64,000 nucleotides of DNA, from NCBI RefSeq assembly GCF_000222605.1, contig NZ_AFWF01000308.1, positions 1 to 64,000 on the forward strand, in the 5' to 3' direction. The notes beneath the pieces were generated by a model. That model ran no database searches. It was not told the DNA's origin and worked only from the letters and a program-made list of their open reading frames with translations. Shown in pieces: positions 28,364 to 38,959 of this stretch. The stretch's first letter is position 1. The number at the start of each line of letters is the position of its first letter. The position numbers and the translations under genes were made by a program. This DNA comes from Vibrio ichthyoenteri ATCC 700023. GTDB taxonomy: Bacteria > Pseudomonadota > Gammaproteobacteria > Enterobacterales > Vibrionaceae.

Positions 28364-28928
28364 TTGGGTTATTTTAGCTGGTGGCCAAGCCAGCCGCATG
28401 GGTGGCAAAGACAAAGGCCTTATCGAACTAAATAATAAGCCGCTTATACAGCACGTTATTGAACGCTTGTCACCACAGACCCCTAGCATCTTGATTAACG
28501 CTAACCGCAACCAAAGTGAATACCAAAACTTTGGCCCGGTGTTTAGTGACCAATTTTCTGACTACCCTGGTCCAATGGGTGGTATTCACGCCGGTTTGCT
28601 GCATGCAGAAACCGATTGGGTTGGCTTTGTCCCCTGTGACAGCCCACAGATCAATCATGATTTAGTGGCGCGTTTCTGCGCACAAGTCACCGATGAAAGT
28701 GACATTTTGGTTGCTCATGATGGCGATCATCAACAACCCGTATTTACGCTTTATCACAAGCGAGTGTTGCCAAAACTGACAGCATTTTTAGAGCGCGGCG
28801 ATCGTAAAATTATCCTACTCTACAAAGAGTGCAACACCTCTTACGTCGACTTTAGCGACTCACCAAACTGCTTTGTTAATCTAAATACGCCGCAAGAATT
28901 GGCTCAATTTGGGACTTTAGAATCATGA
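28341..28928 (+). CDS. mobA: Molybdenum cofactor guanylyltransferase MobA
   Basis: A cytoplasmic enzyme that transfers GMP from GTP to Mo-molybdopterin to make the guanine dinucleotide form used by FdhA. The nucleotide-binding motif [20 protein letters not shown] is near the N-terminus, then [14 protein letters not shown] and the metal-binding FVPCDSPQI. The start at 28341 (MLHPTQTSW) is preferred over one 21 bp earlier, because E. coli-type MobA begins just before the AGG motif. It overlaps tupC by 23 bp and the next gene by 4 bp (ATGA), so it is tightly coupled in the operon. Confidence 0.92.
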   Translation: MLHPTQTSWVILAGGQASRMGGKDKGLIELNNKPLIQHVIERLSPQTPSILINANRNQSEYQNFGPVFSDQFSDYPGPMGGIHAGLLHAETDWVGFVPCDSPQINHDLVARFCAQVTDESDILVAHDGDHQQPVFTLYHKRVLPKLTAFLERGDRKIILLYKECNTSYVDFSDSPNCFVNLNTPQELAQFGTLES

Positions 28929-30721
28929 CTGCTCGCCACTTAATTCCTGTTATTGGTTTCGCTGCCTACTCAGGCACAGGTAAAACCACCCTAATTGAAG
29001 CGCTTCTGCCTAAGTTAACCAAAGCGAGTTTGCGTATTGGCATGCTCAAGCATGCCCACCATAATTTCGATGTGGACCAACCAGGCAAAGACAGCTACCG
29101 CTTACGTAAAGCCGGCGCGAGCCAAATGCTGATTTCATCGCGTAATCGTTACGCATTGATGACAGAAACACCGGAAGAAGAGTCAGAATTTCATTTCCTG
29201 CTTAGCCGCTTCGACCAACAAAAACTGGATGTCATTTTGGTTGAAGGCTGCAAAAATATCGCCTTCCCTAAAATAGAATTGCATCGCGAAGAAGTAGGTA
29301 AACCTTGGCTCTACCCTAGTGACGATAACATTATTGCGATTGCCGCAGACACGGTCGTGACTGACAGCGAACTGCCACAAATGAGCATCAATGATCTTGA
29401 TGCGATCACTCAGTTTATTCTCGATTTTGTCGCAGGCACTAATAATACGGCCGAAAACATCGACAATAATGAGCATAAAGCCGCCTCTTCATGTTGTGAT
29501 ATTTTGTCCCCTGCATTTCTTTCGGTAACTCAAGGCCAAGAGAAAATATTATCGCTGGTCAATGAAGTCACTGAGACCCAATCATGTGCGATCGAATCGA
29601 GCTATAACCGAGTTTTAGCGCAAGATGTTGCGTCGCCAGTCAATGTACCGCAATACACCAACTCAGCGATGGATGGTTTTGCCATCCGTGGTGATGATCT
29701 TGAGCGCAGCCAATACCAAGTCGTTGCCGAAGTCATGGCTGGCCATGCTTACTCAGGTGAATTGCAACTTGGCCAAGCAGTTAAAATCATGACCGGCGCT
29801 CCAATGCCTATTGGTGCTGACACGGTTGTGATGCGTGAACAAGCAACTGAACTTAGTGACACGGTAACCTTTAATGGTGCGCACATCAAAGCGGGCCAAA
29901 ATGTTCGTCAAGCTGGTGAAGATTTAGCGCAAGGCAGTGATGTATTTACCCAAGGTTTACGCATTGAATCACCAGAAATGGGCATGTTAGCGTCGCTTGG
30001 TTTTGGCGAAACCAATGTCTACCGCAAACTTAAAGTCGCCCTCTTCTCTACCGGAGATGAAGTACAAGCACCAGGTAGCGAACAAAAGCCAAATACTATT
30101 TATGATTCAAACCGCTTTACTTTGATGGGTATGCTGGAAAAGCTGGGTTGCGATGTGATTGATTTCGGTATCTTAGAAGATAACGAACAAGTGATGATTG
30201 ATGCAATCCAACAAGCCAGCCAACAAGCCGATGTAGTGATCACCTCCGGTGGTGTCTCTGTTGGTGATGCCGACTACGTGAAACTGGCGCTGGATAAGCT
30301 GGGGCAAATCGATTTTTGGCGTATCAATATGCGCCCGGGTCGCCCACTTGCGTTTGGTCAGGTAAACGACAAACCTTTCTTTGGCCTACCGGGTAACCCG
30401 GTCGCAGTGATGGTGTCGTTCATTAACTTTGTTGAACCTGCACTGCGTAAAATGCAAGGTGAACGCAACTGGCAACCACTAAAAGTGAATGCAATTGCGA
30501 CCGAAGATTTGCGCTCGCGCCAAGGTCGAACGGAATATAGTCGCGGCGTATTCCAGATAGACCCAGCCGGCCGCCTAACGGTGCACACGACCGGAAAACA
30601 AGGCTCTGGTATTTTACGCTCAATGAGTGAGGCAAATTGCCTTATTGAAATTTCACCGGCGGTTGATACAGTAAAAGTCGGAGAAAGCGTGACAATTATC
30701 CCACTTCAAGGCAGAATCTAG
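28925..30721 (+). CDS. MobB-MoeA fusion protein of molybdenum cofactor synthesis
   Basis: A 598-residue fusion. Residues 1 to about 170 are MobB, a GTP-binding adaptor for MobA: P-loop [16 protein letters not shown], then [19 protein letters not shown] and [16 protein letters not shown]. After a short linker, residues about 190-598 are MoeA, which inserts the metal into adenylylated molybdopterin: [65 protein letters not shown] and [11 protein letters not shown]. Both halves have intact motifs. The fusion brings metal insertion and nucleotide attachment into one polypeptide and is last in the tupABC-mobA operon. Confidence 0.93.
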   Translation: MTARHLIPVIGFAAYSGTGKTTLIEALLPKLTKASLRIGMLKHAHHNFDVDQPGKDSYRLRKAGASQMLISSRNRYALMTETPEEESEFHFLLSRFDQQKLDVILVEGCKNIAFPKIELHREEVGKPWLYPSDDNIIAIAADTVVTDSELPQMSINDLDAITQFILDFVAGTNNTAENIDNNEHKAASSCCDILSPAFLSVTQGQEKILSLVNEVTETQSCAIESSYNRVLAQDVASPVNVPQYTNSAMDGFAIRGDDLERSQYQVVAEVMAGHAYSGELQLGQAVKIMTGAPMPIGADTVVMREQATELSDTVTFNGAHIKAGQNVRQAGEDLAQGSDVFTQGLRIESPEMGMLASLGFGETNVYRKLKVALFSTGDEVQAPGSEQKPNTIYDSNRFTLMGMLEKLGCDVIDFGILEDNEQVMIDAIQQASQQADVVITSGGVSVGDADYVKLALDKLGQIDFWRINMRPGRPLAFGQVNDKPFFGLPGNPVAVMVSFINFVEPALRKMQGERNWQPLKVNAIATEDLRSRQGRTEYSRGVFQIDPAGRLTVHTTGKQGSGILRSMSEANCLIEISPAVDTVKVGESVTIIPLQGRI

Positions 30722-30783
30722 CCCATTCAAGGTCAGCTCACTTTGCTGGCCTTCCCATTTAGTGACATAGAAACAGAAGCATT

Positions 30784-31050
30784 ATGGCTCGTACAATTAT
30801 CTACACCTACAAAGAGAAAGAGAAAGAACTGCTATTCTCTTACCAACAACACCGTAACCTTCACGAAGCCGTAGCAGAAGCGGAAGGTATCGATATTACT
30901 GAATTCCTCAAGATGGAAACTCGACTTGAGCTTATCTCTGATACCAAAGCGGTGCGTAACTACCGTGATAGCCATTTCAAATCATTGGGCTTTGGTAAAA
31001 TAACCCTTAAGCCAAAAGAGAACTTGGGCGTAGGTAAAAAGAACAAGTAA
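30784..31050 (+). CDS. DUF2960-type small protein
   Basis: An 88-residue basic cytoplasmic protein of unknown function. The start ARTIIYTYKEKEKELLFSYQ and the end SLGFGKITLKPKENLGVGKK fit the DUF2960 family of Vibrio-type gammaproteobacteria. It follows the molybdenum cofactor operon by 62 bp in the same direction and is followed by a terminator; a separate promoter in between is possible. No motif suggests a function. Confidence 0.75.
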   Translation: MARTIIYTYKEKEKELLFSYQQHRNLHEAVAEAEGIDITEFLKMETRLELISDTKAVRNYRDSHFKSLGFGKITLKPKENLGVGKKNK

Positions 31051-31086
31051 TCTTGCTTTGCGCTTGCAACAAAAGCATGAATAAAG

Positions 31087-31116
31087 AAAAGGGCTTCCAG
31101 TTGGAAGCCCTTTTTC
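31087..31116. terminator. Terminator after DUF2960 gene / nagK
   Basis: AAAAGGGCTTCCA-GT-TGGAAGCCCTTTTT with a perfect 9-bp GC-containing stem and A/T flanks on both sides. It serves the convergent nagK gene as well. Confidence 0.88.
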
Positions 31117-31141
31117 ATTTTGATCAGCCCGTAATTTACGA

Positions 31142-32050
31142 CTACTTGATATTCAAGAACGCTGCGCCGCGCACACCGCCTGAATCACCATGCTTCGCTT
31201 TTACAATCTTAGGACATTTAGCCACAGAGAGCAGATGCTTAGGAATTCGTTTTGGCATTTCATCATAGATCATATCAAAATTTGATAGACCACCACCTAA
31301 CACCACGACATGTGGATCGTTGGCAGTAAACAAGTTAGCAAAGCAGATCGCCAACAGTTCCATGAAGCGTTCAACGTGTTCAACCGCTTTAGGCTCGCCT
31401 TCAGCTTGCGCTTTAATGATCTCAATCGCTTTCTTCTCTTCACCAAAGTAGTGAGCGTATAGCAATTCAAAACCTCGGCCAGAAAGGTAATTATCGATAC
31501 AGCCTTTCTTATCGCAGCCACAATCAAGTAATGGCGCGTTGTCGCCAAGATGGAACCATGCATCAATAGGTAGACGCATATGACCCATTTCACCGGCTAC
31601 GTGGTTACGACCAGAGAATACTTGGCCATCGTAAATCAAACCACCACCGAAACCAGTTCCTAAGATCAAGCCCATCACAGATGGTGAATCTTTTAACTCT
31701 TCATCCCATGCTTCAGATAGCGCAAAACAGTTCGCATCGTTATCAACTTTTACGCTACGACCAATTTTTGCTTCCAAATCTTTACGCAGCAACTTACCTT
31801 TCGCTGCCGGAATATTTACCGTTAGGATTGCACCAGTATCAGCATCTTCCATGCCAGGCAAACCAAGGCCAATCTTACCTTCACAGTTGAATTCTTGGTC
31901 ATATTTATTCACCAAGCCTGCAATAGCTTCAAGTAATGCTTGGTAATCGCTGGTTGGCGTAGGCACGCGCTCTGTCGCAACACGTTCTAATTTTTCATTG
32001 AATGCGCCAAACTCAATCTTGGTGCCACCCACGTCAAAGCCGTAGTACAT
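31142..32050 (-). CDS. nagK: N-acetylglucosamine kinase
   Basis: A 302-residue ROK-family sugar kinase that phosphorylates N-acetylglucosamine for cell wall recycling or chitin use. It begins [15 protein letters not shown], the ATP phosphate-binding motif; the start at 32050 matches the E. coli protein's start, while the frame extends 54 bp further upstream without family support. The active-site [10 protein letters not shown] and the zinc motif [17 protein letters not shown] are intact. Length and sequence match E. coli NagK (303). Confidence 0.93.
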   Translation of the reverse strand: MYYGFDVGGTKIEFGAFNEKLERVATERVPTPTSDYQALLEAIAGLVNKYDQEFNCEGKIGLGLPGMEDADTGAILTVNIPAAKGKLLRKDLEAKIGRSVKVDNDANCFALSEAWDEELKDSPSVMGLILGTGFGGGLIYDGQVFSGRNHVAGEMGHMRLPIDAWFHLGDNAPLLDCGCDKKGCIDNYLSGRGFELLYAHYFGEEKKAIEIIKAQAEGEPKAVEHVERFMELLAICFANLFTANDPHVVVLGGGLSNFDMIYDEMPKRIPKHLLSVAKCPKIVKAKHGDSGGVRGAAFLNIK

Positions 32051-32173
32051 TGTATTCACTCCCAGAATATAATTTATTAAATCCAAACTTGGGTCATTAT
32101 CCATAAGGCAGTGGCCATAATCCGTGACCTATGACCATTTATAAACCAATTGAACAGGGTTTAACCATCTAAA

Positions 32174-32911
32174 TCAATCATCTAGCTCTGGATTTGCGGC
32201 AAGGTAGCGTTTTAACTCTGGACGAGTTAAATCAGGCTTAATGCGGGTTTTACTCAGCAAATAGGTTTCACGGAAGACACAAAACCACTCATCAAGTATT
32301 TTAGAGGCTTTATGTTCTCCCAATTGGTCCAATACCAACACGGCCACTTCCGCTGTAGAAAGATGTTGTTCATTTTCTGACTTACGCATCATGTACTGGG
32401 ACAATACTTGTGGCTGTATCGACAACACTGGCAACCCTTGCAAATAAGTCGATTTGCGGAAAATTTTACGCGCTTCACGCCAACTCCCATCAAGTAGGAT
32501 CATCAACGGTTTTTTACCATGGCAAAACGTTTGCACTGGCTGTTCGATGAGGCGTGTTTTTACATCTACATATTCATCAGGGAAGACAATAAATGGCTGA
32601 TAGTTTTCATTTACCAGCAACGTCATCATCTCTGGGTCTGGCTCAGTACGGTTCCATTGATAAACATAGCCTTCTTTAACCGCATCAAGGATCAAGCGTC
32701 CGGTGTTGCTCGGCTTGAATACTTCACTCTCCGACACGATCAACATCGCCGCGACCTCAGTTTCAATATCAGGCTGATAAGCACAAACACAGTACTTAGT
32801 AGCAACTTGGCAGTAATCACAGCGAACAACTTTGCTGCCTCTCGCGTTAAAGACTCTGGTTGCGACAGCTTGCCTGTGGAGGAAAAGACGATGAAATGCG
32901 TGGATTCTCAT
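32174..32911 (-). CDS. tapT: tRNA-uridine aminocarboxypropyltransferase (DTW domain)
   Basis: A 245-residue enzyme of the DTW family (E. coli YfiP/TapT) that transfers the 3-amino-3-carboxypropyl group of S-adenosylmethionine to a tRNA uridine (acp3U). Four N-terminal cysteines (VRCDYCQVATKYCVCAYQ) probably bind zinc. The signature is MILLDGSWREARKIFRKS; STAEVAVLVLDQLGE follows. The C-terminus fits the family. It is monocistronic and divergent from the sterol desaturase-like gene. Confidence 0.88.
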   Translation of the reverse strand: MRIHAFHRLFLHRQAVATRVFNARGSKVVRCDYCQVATKYCVCAYQPDIETEVAAMLIVSESEVFKPSNTGRLILDAVKEGYVYQWNRTEPDPEMMTLLVNENYQPFIVFPDEYVDVKTRLIEQPVQTFCHGKKPLMILLDGSWREARKIFRKSTYLQGLPVLSIQPQVLSQYMMRKSENEQHLSTAEVAVLVLDQLGEHKASKILDEWFCVFRETYLLSKTRIKPDLTRPELKRYLAANPELDD

Positions 32912-32994
32912 TCGGATTCATTGATAATAATAGTTGGGCGACAAATTCTACTCGCCATGGCGTCAGTTGCAAGTTGAAAGCGTAAGGATACTCA

Positions 32995-33783
32995 ATGCAA
33001 AACCCAGATATGATTCGGCTGAGCTTTTTTCTTTCCACCTTAGTACTGTGCGGATTGTGGGAATGGCTCGCGCCGCGTAAAACACTGACTCAAAATAAAG
33101 GCCAACGCTGGTTCAATAACCTTGGCTTAATCGGTTTTAACTCATTGTGTTTAAACCTATTCATGCCGCTACTTGCTATAGAAGCCGCACTATGGGCTCA
33201 ACAAAGCCATGTTGGCCTATTGAATTGGCTTTCATTACCCGTATGGTTAAATATTGCAATCGCGATTATTGCACTCGATTTTGCTATCTACGTGCAACAT
33301 GTGGTGTTTCACCGTATTCCTTGGCTTTGGCGCCTACATCGTATGCACCATGCCGATCAAGATATCGACGTCACGACAGGTGCCCGCTTCCACCCTATCG
33401 AAATGATCATGTCAATGTGGATCAAAATAGCGATTGTGGTGTCATTGGGAATTTCACCGTTAGCGGTATTGCTGTTTGAGATCATTCTCAACGTGAGCGC
33501 GATGTTCAACCACAGTAACGCTAAGCTTCCGCTTAGCCTCGATAAATGGCTACGCAAAGCGATAGTCACGCCTGACATGCACCGCGTTCACCACTCTGAG
33601 ATAGTGAAAGAAACCCATTCTAACTTTGGTTTTTTCTTGTCGATATGGGACCGCCTATTTCGCACCTACCGTGACCAACCTCAATTGGGGCATGACAAGG
33701 TAAAAATTGGTATTCCTGAGTTTCAGACGCCACGTGAACAGTGGTTAGATAAGATGCTAACGCAGCCATTTCGTCGTCAATAG
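32995..33783 (+). CDS. Sterol desaturase / fatty acid hydroxylase family protein
   Basis: A 262-residue integral membrane di-iron oxygenase. Histidine motifs of the superfamily are all present: QHVVFHRIPWLWRLHRMHHAD, FNHSN, and MHRVHHS. Three or four hydrophobic segments flank them. The family acts on lipid chains (hydroxylation or desaturation); the substrate here is unknown. It lies between tapT (divergent) and a long GA-rich tail shared with the convergent chemoreceptor. Confidence 0.9.
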   Translation: MQNPDMIRLSFFLSTLVLCGLWEWLAPRKTLTQNKGQRWFNNLGLIGFNSLCLNLFMPLLAIEAALWAQQSHVGLLNWLSLPVWLNIAIAIIALDFAIYVQHVVFHRIPWLWRLHRMHHADQDIDVTTGARFHPIEMIMSMWIKIAIVVSLGISPLAVLLFEIILNVSAMFNHSNAKLPLSLDKWLRKAIVTPDMHRVHHSEIVKETHSNFGFFLSIWDRLFRTYRDQPQLGHDKVKIGIPEFQTPREQWLDKMLTQPFRRQ

Positions 33784-33789
33784 GCTTGA

Positions 33790-34150
33790 AGAACGAGATT
33801 TAAGAAGCGAGAAAAATCGAGATTCGAGACTTTAGAAGCGAGAGGCGAAAAGATAAGAGCGAGAAGCAAGATTTTAGAGACGAGACACGAAGAGACAAAA
33901 GCGGGATCAAGAGGCGAGAATTAAGAGTTGGGGCGCTTCTTTTCTCTCGAAGCGCAGCGGTTCAATTCTAAACACTCAAATCATTTTTTATTTTTCCTCG
34001 GTTCTCGCCCCTTTGCCTCTGCATTTCCTATATTTATCGACTCTTTTTGCCTTTCACATCTCGAAGCTCTGTGTTCTAAACTCACAATTCTATCTCTGTT
34101 TTTCTCGCTTCTCAGCTCTCTAAGCGAAGCGCTCTCGCCTCTACCGCTAC
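33790..34150. repeat. Long purine/pyrimidine-asymmetric inverted repeat between convergent genes
   Basis: The plus strand is almost pure purine from about 33790 to 33935 (repeated units such as GAAGCGAGA, GAGCGAGAAG, GACGAGAC), then mostly pyrimidine to 34150 (TTCTCGCTTCTCAGCTCTC). The arms share a perfect 14-bp inverted copy, AGAAGCGAGAAAAA at 33803-33816 and its complement at 34099-34112. As a result, both convergent transcripts end in GA-rich RNA. No coding frame is convincing. Function unknown; see findings. Confidence 0.7.
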
Positions 34151-34154
34151 AGCT

Positions 34155-36188
34155 CTACTTTAAACGATACTTGTGCAGCATTTGCTGTTGGTCTTGGGCA
34201 ATTTGAGAAACATGTTGTGAGTTTTCCAGCATCGATTCCAACTGAATTTTAGTGTCATCGCCTTGATTGGAGACTTGGCTAATGGCGCGACTAACTTCGG
34301 CGGTCGCGCGTTGCTGCTCTTCTGTTGCCACTGATATCTGCTCAAAGCGAGAACGAATAGCCCCCACGGAGTATTCAATATCATTAAATGCGAGTTTAAC
34401 TTGCTCGCTTGAATCCAATGCGAACGCCATTTCTTGACGAGTATCATGCACCGCTTGACGTGATTGTTCCGCAGCAGAAACGAGTTCATTGATGTTACTT
34501 CTAATTTTGGCTGTTTGATCGGACGTATCTCGAGCTAGTTTACGAACTTCATCAGCAACGACGGCAAACCCACGCCCTTGATTACCTGCACGGGCAGCCT
34601 CAATCGCGGCATTTAAAGCTAATAAATTGGTGTTTTCCGCAATACCAGAAATTACATCGACCATTGCATAAATTTGCTTTACGCGCCGATCAAGCTCAAC
34701 CATTGATTGTTCATTGGCGTTCAATGTTTGCTCTAGGGCATATAAACGCTGGCGGTTTTCCTCCATCGCAGCCACCCCTTGATTCGAGTGCAGCTCTGCT
34801 ACTTTTGATTCGTCATGAGACTCATTGGTGACAGCTGCAATTTCTTTAATAGACACTTCAAGCTGAGACATGGTCGTTACCATCTCGGTAAGTGCGTGGT
34901 TTTGTGCTGCTAAACTTTGGTTGGAGGTTTGTGCTGCATCATGGCTTAACTCCGCGGTTTGATAGAGTAACTCACAGTTGCGCGTTACGCTTGATAGTGA
35001 CTCACTGGTGCTATCAATCACTCGGTTTAAGCGTAACGAGACTTGCTGCATTTCATCTGGCCCTTGCAATACCACTCGCTGACGAAAATCGTGTTCTGAA
35101 ATGAGAGTTAGCTGCTGCAAAATATGAGTAAGACTGTTTTTAAGCCAGCGACGCAACGTTATCCAAAGCGCCACAATAGCCAAAGCACTCAACCCACTCG
35201 CGAGCAGCAACGTATTGGCAATTGAAGAAATAGTATTTTTTACAATGCTCTCGCTTTGTTCAATCAGTGACTCTGCCGACGCTGAGATCTGATTGAGCGT
35301 TTCTATACTTTGGATCGCCAATACTTGCGCCGCTTCAGTTTGTTGCTTTTGCTGCTGACTTAACTCTAATTTGGCGAGGATCTGCTTTAAAACCCCTTTC
35401 TCTTCAAAGCCATTTTTCACCATGTCATACGATGCCGTCAGACTTGCAAAATCATTCACATCTGGATGCCACTCGGCAAAATCATCGTAGGCTAAGTTAA
35501 TGCCTGCAATGCGATTGCGCATTTCTTTGTATTCCTGTTGCGCTTTAAGTAAATCAGCCTGCATCATGAACATCAAAAAGGTGCCTTCCATCGAACTTGC
35601 ACTAGCAACAAAACGGTTAGCGGCATCGGAGGATTCGGGGTTATCGAGCGATAAAAAAGAAGAAATTCGGTTCATTTCAGGGCCAATCGAGTTTAACCCA
35701 TAACGGAAACCGGAAACCTCAGCATCAATATTGGCTTGCATCACCAATAATTTTCGTTGCGTCGCTATCACAGACAGCGTATAGCGATTAAGCATATCAA
35801 GTGAGTCGCTAAGTAAATTCTTTTGCTGCTCTGAGATTGCTTGTTCAAAGTTGTGAGAAATCTCAAAAACTTGAGTTCTTTGCTGTCGGCTATACTGGAT
35901 TAATTGATTGATTTTGGCTTCAATTGCAGCAAGTTCTGTTTCTGAGCCAGACTGAGTGCTGAAACTTAACTGCTTGGTTTGTTCAAGTAGCGACTGAGTG
36001 AGTTTCGCATTGGCCGCAGAGAGCGGAAGTGCGTGGTCAGATAAAGTGGTAAAATGAAACTCCACCTCGTTCAGACCTTTGTTATTCACCACCGTTAAAC
36101 CAATCATCAAAACCAGAAATCCGAGAAACAAAGCGGTAAGTGATTGAATTAGTGAAAGAGACCACCGAGCATTATTTAATTTAGTCAT
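34155..36188 (-). CDS. Methyl-accepting chemotaxis protein
   Basis: A 677-residue chemoreceptor. TM1 lies near residues 13-35, a long helical periplasmic region spans about 40-325, and TM2 is near 325-347 ([26 protein letters not shown]). HAMP follows (residues about 350-400), then the signalling tip [20 protein letters not shown] and [16 protein letters not shown]. The ligand is unknown. It is a separate unit, convergent with the sterol desaturase-like gene and divergent from the NlpC/P60 lipoprotein gene. Confidence 0.93.
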   Translation of the reverse strand: MTKLNNARWSLSLIQSLTALFLGFLVLMIGLTVVNNKGLNEVEFHFTTLSDHALPLSAANAKLTQSLLEQTKQLSFSTQSGSETELAAIEAKINQLIQYSRQQRTQVFEISHNFEQAISEQQKNLLSDSLDMLNRYTLSVIATQRKLLVMQANIDAEVSGFRYGLNSIGPEMNRISSFLSLDNPESSDAANRFVASASSMEGTFLMFMMQADLLKAQQEYKEMRNRIAGINLAYDDFAEWHPDVNDFASLTASYDMVKNGFEEKGVLKQILAKLELSQQQKQQTEAAQVLAIQSIETLNQISASAESLIEQSESIVKNTISSIANTLLLASGLSALAIVALWITLRRWLKNSLTHILQQLTLISEHDFRQRVVLQGPDEMQQVSLRLNRVIDSTSESLSSVTRNCELLYQTAELSHDAAQTSNQSLAAQNHALTEMVTTMSQLEVSIKEIAAVTNESHDESKVAELHSNQGVAAMEENRQRLYALEQTLNANEQSMVELDRRVKQIYAMVDVISGIAENTNLLALNAAIEAARAGNQGRGFAVVADEVRKLARDTSDQTAKIRSNINELVSAAEQSRQAVHDTRQEMAFALDSSEQVKLAFNDIEYSVGAIRSRFEQISVATEEQQRATAEVSRAISQVSNQGDDTKIQLESMLENSQHVSQIAQDQQQMLHKYRLK

Positions 36189-36286
36189 TGCATCCTAGCA
36201 CTGCGTAATTCAAAAGTTCATTGCGTGCAGTCTATGGCTTAACTATTACAGTAAAATTTCACTATAAAGGCGTAATAAATTCCTTA

Positions 36287-36799
36287 ATGATCAAACCACT
36301 CGATTTCATTCGCCAACATTGCATCTGCGTATTATTCGCTTCATCAATGGCTTTAACCGGCTGTAGTTCTTCGCCTTCGCAATCCGAACCTTCACCAGTA
36401 CTAAGTGAATACCACCAGCAGCTAAAAAATGAGTTCCTGGATGTATTTTACGTCTGGAAAGGCACTCCTTATCGCTTGGGCGGAAGCACTCTCAAAGGGG
36501 TCGACTGCTCTGCATTCGTACAAACGGCTTTCCAACATGCGGCAGAGATAAACTTACCTCGTACGACAGAGTACCAAGTTCAAGTTGGTCAAGAAATTGA
36601 ATATGGGCAAGCAAAGGTTGGTGATTTGGTGTTTTTCAAGACGTCACGTACAACACGCCATGTAGGTGTGTACTTAGGTCAAAACCAGTTCATGCATGCT
36701 TCGACATCTAAAGGGGTGATTATCTCACGTATGGATAATCCTTATTGGGCGGGAAATTTTTGGCAATTCAGGCGAGTGACAACCTCGCCTGTGCTCTAA
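36287..36799 (+). CDS. NlpC/P60-family lipoprotein (MepS-like endopeptidase)
   Basis: A lipoprotein with a signal ending in the lipobox LTGC and a catalytic NlpC/P60 domain. The motifs are YRLGGSTLKGVDCSAFVQ (nucleophile Cys), RHVGVYLGQNQFMHAS (catalytic His) and a second His. It probably cleaves peptidoglycan cross-links or stem peptides in the periplasm, like MepS/Spr. The start at 36287 (MIKPLDFIRQ) is chosen because the signal peptide begins there; the frame runs upstream to 36221 without support. Confidence 0.9.
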   Translation: MIKPLDFIRQHCICVLFASSMALTGCSSSPSQSEPSPVLSEYHQQLKNEFLDVFYVWKGTPYRLGGSTLKGVDCSAFVQTAFQHAAEINLPRTTEYQVQVGQEIEYGQAKVGDLVFFKTSRTTRHVGVYLGQNQFMHASTSKGVIISRMDNPYWAGNFWQFRRVTTSPVL

Positions 36800-36822
36800 T
36801 TCTATCTGAATCCGTACCAGCG

Positions 36823-37167
36823 TTAGTCGTATTTTGCGACTGCGCTGTCAAACAGATTTTTTACCAGCGCGATGTATTCATCAAGAAATGCAATCTGTTC
36901 ATTTGTCGCCGCTTTTGTCCACATACCGGCCAGCACTTCGCCAAGATCAGCCACTACTGAATCAGCTTCTTTGAGCAACTTAAAGCGAACACTAGAATGC
37001 AATTCAGGGTTCTGTTCAAAGATCGCCATAATGTTACTCGCCACCATATCGGTCACTACATCTTCGACACTCTCTTTACCAGTGTCGCCATCCTCGGCGG
37101 AAAATACATCGAGATTGGATGCGAGATGTTCAACTAGGGCTAAATAACCATCAGTATCAACAACCAT
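36823..37167 (-). CDS. DUF3802-type small acidic protein
   Basis: A 114-residue helical, acidic cytoplasmic protein. The sequence MVVDTDGYLALVEHLASNLDVF and the central MASNIMAIFEQNPEL-type region (here VASNIMAIFEQNPELHSSVR) fit the Vibrio family DUF3802 as I remember it. Function unknown. It is convergent with the NlpC/P60 gene, with only 23 bp between them and no clear terminator. Confidence 0.65.
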   Translation of the reverse strand: MVVDTDGYLALVEHLASNLDVFSAEDGDTGKESVEDVVTDMVASNIMAIFEQNPELHSSVRFKLLKEADSVVADLGEVLAGMWTKAATNEQIAFLDEYIALVKNLFDSAVAKYD

Positions 37168-37614
37168 TTTCTCTCCATCTAAATTATTGTTTTCGTTTTC
37201 TATACTACGGGAAATACGGCCACATTAACAATTATTGACTCGGCGATATGATATTCGCAGCCCAAACACTTATGAAACAGGCTTTGATTCACTCACTATA
37301 AAGCAATTGTTCTAATGCAACTTATTGAGACTTAAGCTTGAATGCTTGTAATATTGTAGTCGTTCAGATCAAGCGACATTTGAAGCTAGATCATAAATCC
37401 CATGTTTAGTCAGTTATCTTACCATCAATATTTACCATGCCAGCCCTAGCGAAATGTTCTGTTGCACCATTAAATTACGACGACGCTGTTCACATTTTAG
37501 TAAGTAGCTAACTAAATTCGCTTCAAATTATTGAATTCTTTGCTTTGTAAGTCGGAATTGATCACGACAGTAACCTACACTGTAACCTGTAATTAGATGA
37601 TTTAGGGGCAGGCT
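37168..37614. other. 447-bp spacer without a gene
   Basis: No frame of convincing length or composition on either strand. AT-rich. It must contain the DUF3802 and fructosamine kinase-type promoters, but no element could be fixed with confidence. Confidence 0.5.
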
Positions 37615-38481
37615 ATGTGGCAAGCAATTTCCGAGCAGTTATCTGAAACCTTGATGTTTTCTTTTGTAATCCGCGAAAAAACAAAGCTTTCCGGTGGAGA
37701 TATCAGTGAAAGCTACATGATCAGTGATGGAGAGCAACGGTACTTTATCAAACTCAATCATCGTGAATTTTTAGCAAAGTACGAAGCGGAAGCGGAAAAT
37801 ATCCAATGCTTGCGCGACACTGACACCGTTTTTGCTCCTGAGCTTGTTCATCTCGGAAAATCAAAACATCATGCTTTTTTGATTTTAAATTACTTGCCCA
37901 CCAAGCCGCTGGAAAACGGCGATGCTAGTTTTGAATTTGGTCAAAAACTTGCCGCGTTACACCAATGGGGTGAGCAGAAAGAGTACGGTTTTGATTCTGA
38001 TAACTATATTGGCAACACCCTACAACCAAATCAATGGGATCGGAAATGGTCACGCTTTTTTGCTGAACAACGTATAGGCTGGCAATTACAACTCATCAAA
38101 GAGAAAGGCGTTTCTTTGGTGGACATTGCAGACTTTACCCAAAAAGTGCAGCATATTTTAGCCAACCATCACCCCCGCCCTTCATTACTTCATGGCGATC
38201 TTTGGAGTGGCAATGTTGCTAATTCCGCCTTTGGCCCTATCTGCTATGACCCTGCGAGTTACTGGGGCGATAGAGAATGTGATATAGCCATGACAGAGCT
38301 ATTTGGTGGTTTTCAACCTGAGTTCTACCAAGGTTATCAGGAAGTGATGCCACTCGATCCTCACTATGAGGATCGCAAACCTATTTATAATCTTTACCAT
38401 GTCCTCAACCACTATAATTTGTTTGGCGGGCATTATCTTGATGAAGCGCAACAACTCATTGATACTGTGAATGATTATTAA
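37615..38481 (+). CDS. Fructosamine kinase family protein
   Basis: A 288-residue cytoplasmic kinase of the fructosamine/aminoglycoside kinase fold (E. coli YniA-like). Motifs: LSGGDISESYMI (nucleotide loop), YFIKLN (Lys), LLHGDLWSGNV (catalytic Asp) and YDPASYWGDRECDIAMTELFGG (metal-binding Asp). The family phosphorylates ketoamine adducts as a repair step for glycated proteins, though the bacterial substrate is often unknown. Monocistronic. Confidence 0.9.
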   Translation: MWQAISEQLSETLMFSFVIREKTKLSGGDISESYMISDGEQRYFIKLNHREFLAKYEAEAENIQCLRDTDTVFAPELVHLGKSKHHAFLILNYLPTKPLENGDASFEFGQKLAALHQWGEQKEYGFDSDNYIGNTLQPNQWDRKWSRFFAEQRIGWQLQLIKEKGVSLVDIADFTQKVQHILANHHPRPSLLHGDLWSGNVANSAFGPICYDPASYWGDRECDIAMTELFGGFQPEFYQGYQEVMPLDPHYEDRKPIYNLYHVLNHYNLFGGHYLDEAQQLIDTVNDY

Positions 38482-38698
38482 CTTTATATTACAAAGAGTT
38501 ACATTCTTAGCCTAACGTAAATGCAAGCGTTTGGATCACACCATGGAAAAAACCAAGCGCTTCTCGGCGAGTTTTATGCCCACAATCAAACTTTGTACTT
38601 AATTCACGCCCATTACTAACTTATCGCCGTACTATTTATCTATGGCAAACGATTCGTGACAGCTTTAACGTCACAGGTAGTAATGAAGAGGTAAGTCT

Positions 38699-38902
38699 AT
38701 GCGTAATTTCACCGAGAAACAGGTTTTCTGCCCTCACTGCGCTCACTCAATTGGCATTACCCTAGACGCGTCAAATGGTAATCAAGATTTTTACGATGAT
38801 TGTCCTGCGTGCTGTAATGCTATCCATTTTAACCTCACCGTTAATGAACAGATGGATCGCATCGATTTAACCATTGATGCAGACGATGAGCAGATATTCT
38901 GA
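38699..38902 (+). CDS. CPXCG motif cysteine-rich small protein
   Basis: A 67-residue acidic protein with two Cys pairs, VFCPHCAHS (residues 10-18) and DDCPACCNAI (33-42), a zinc-ribbon pattern of the CPXCG family. The second knuckle has Cys-Cys in place of the usual CxxC-G. Start has AAGAGGTAAGTCT-ATG with a good Shine-Dalgarno. Function unknown. Terminated by a hairpin 10 bp downstream. Confidence 0.8.
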   Translation: MRNFTEKQVFCPHCAHSIGITLDASNGNQDFYDDCPACCNAIHFNLTVNEQMDRIDLTIDADDEQIF

Positions 38903-38908
38903 ACCCAC

Positions 38909-38936
38909 AAAAAAGAGCGCATAAGCGCTCTTTTTA
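38909..38936. terminator. Terminator between CPXCG gene and riboflavin synthase
   Basis: AAAAAAGAGCGC-ATAA-GCGCTCTTTTTATT, perfect 7-bp core with A/T arms on both sides; serves both convergent genes. Confidence 0.88.
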
Positions 38937-38959
38937 TTGTTCAGTTATTAGCTAAGTGT

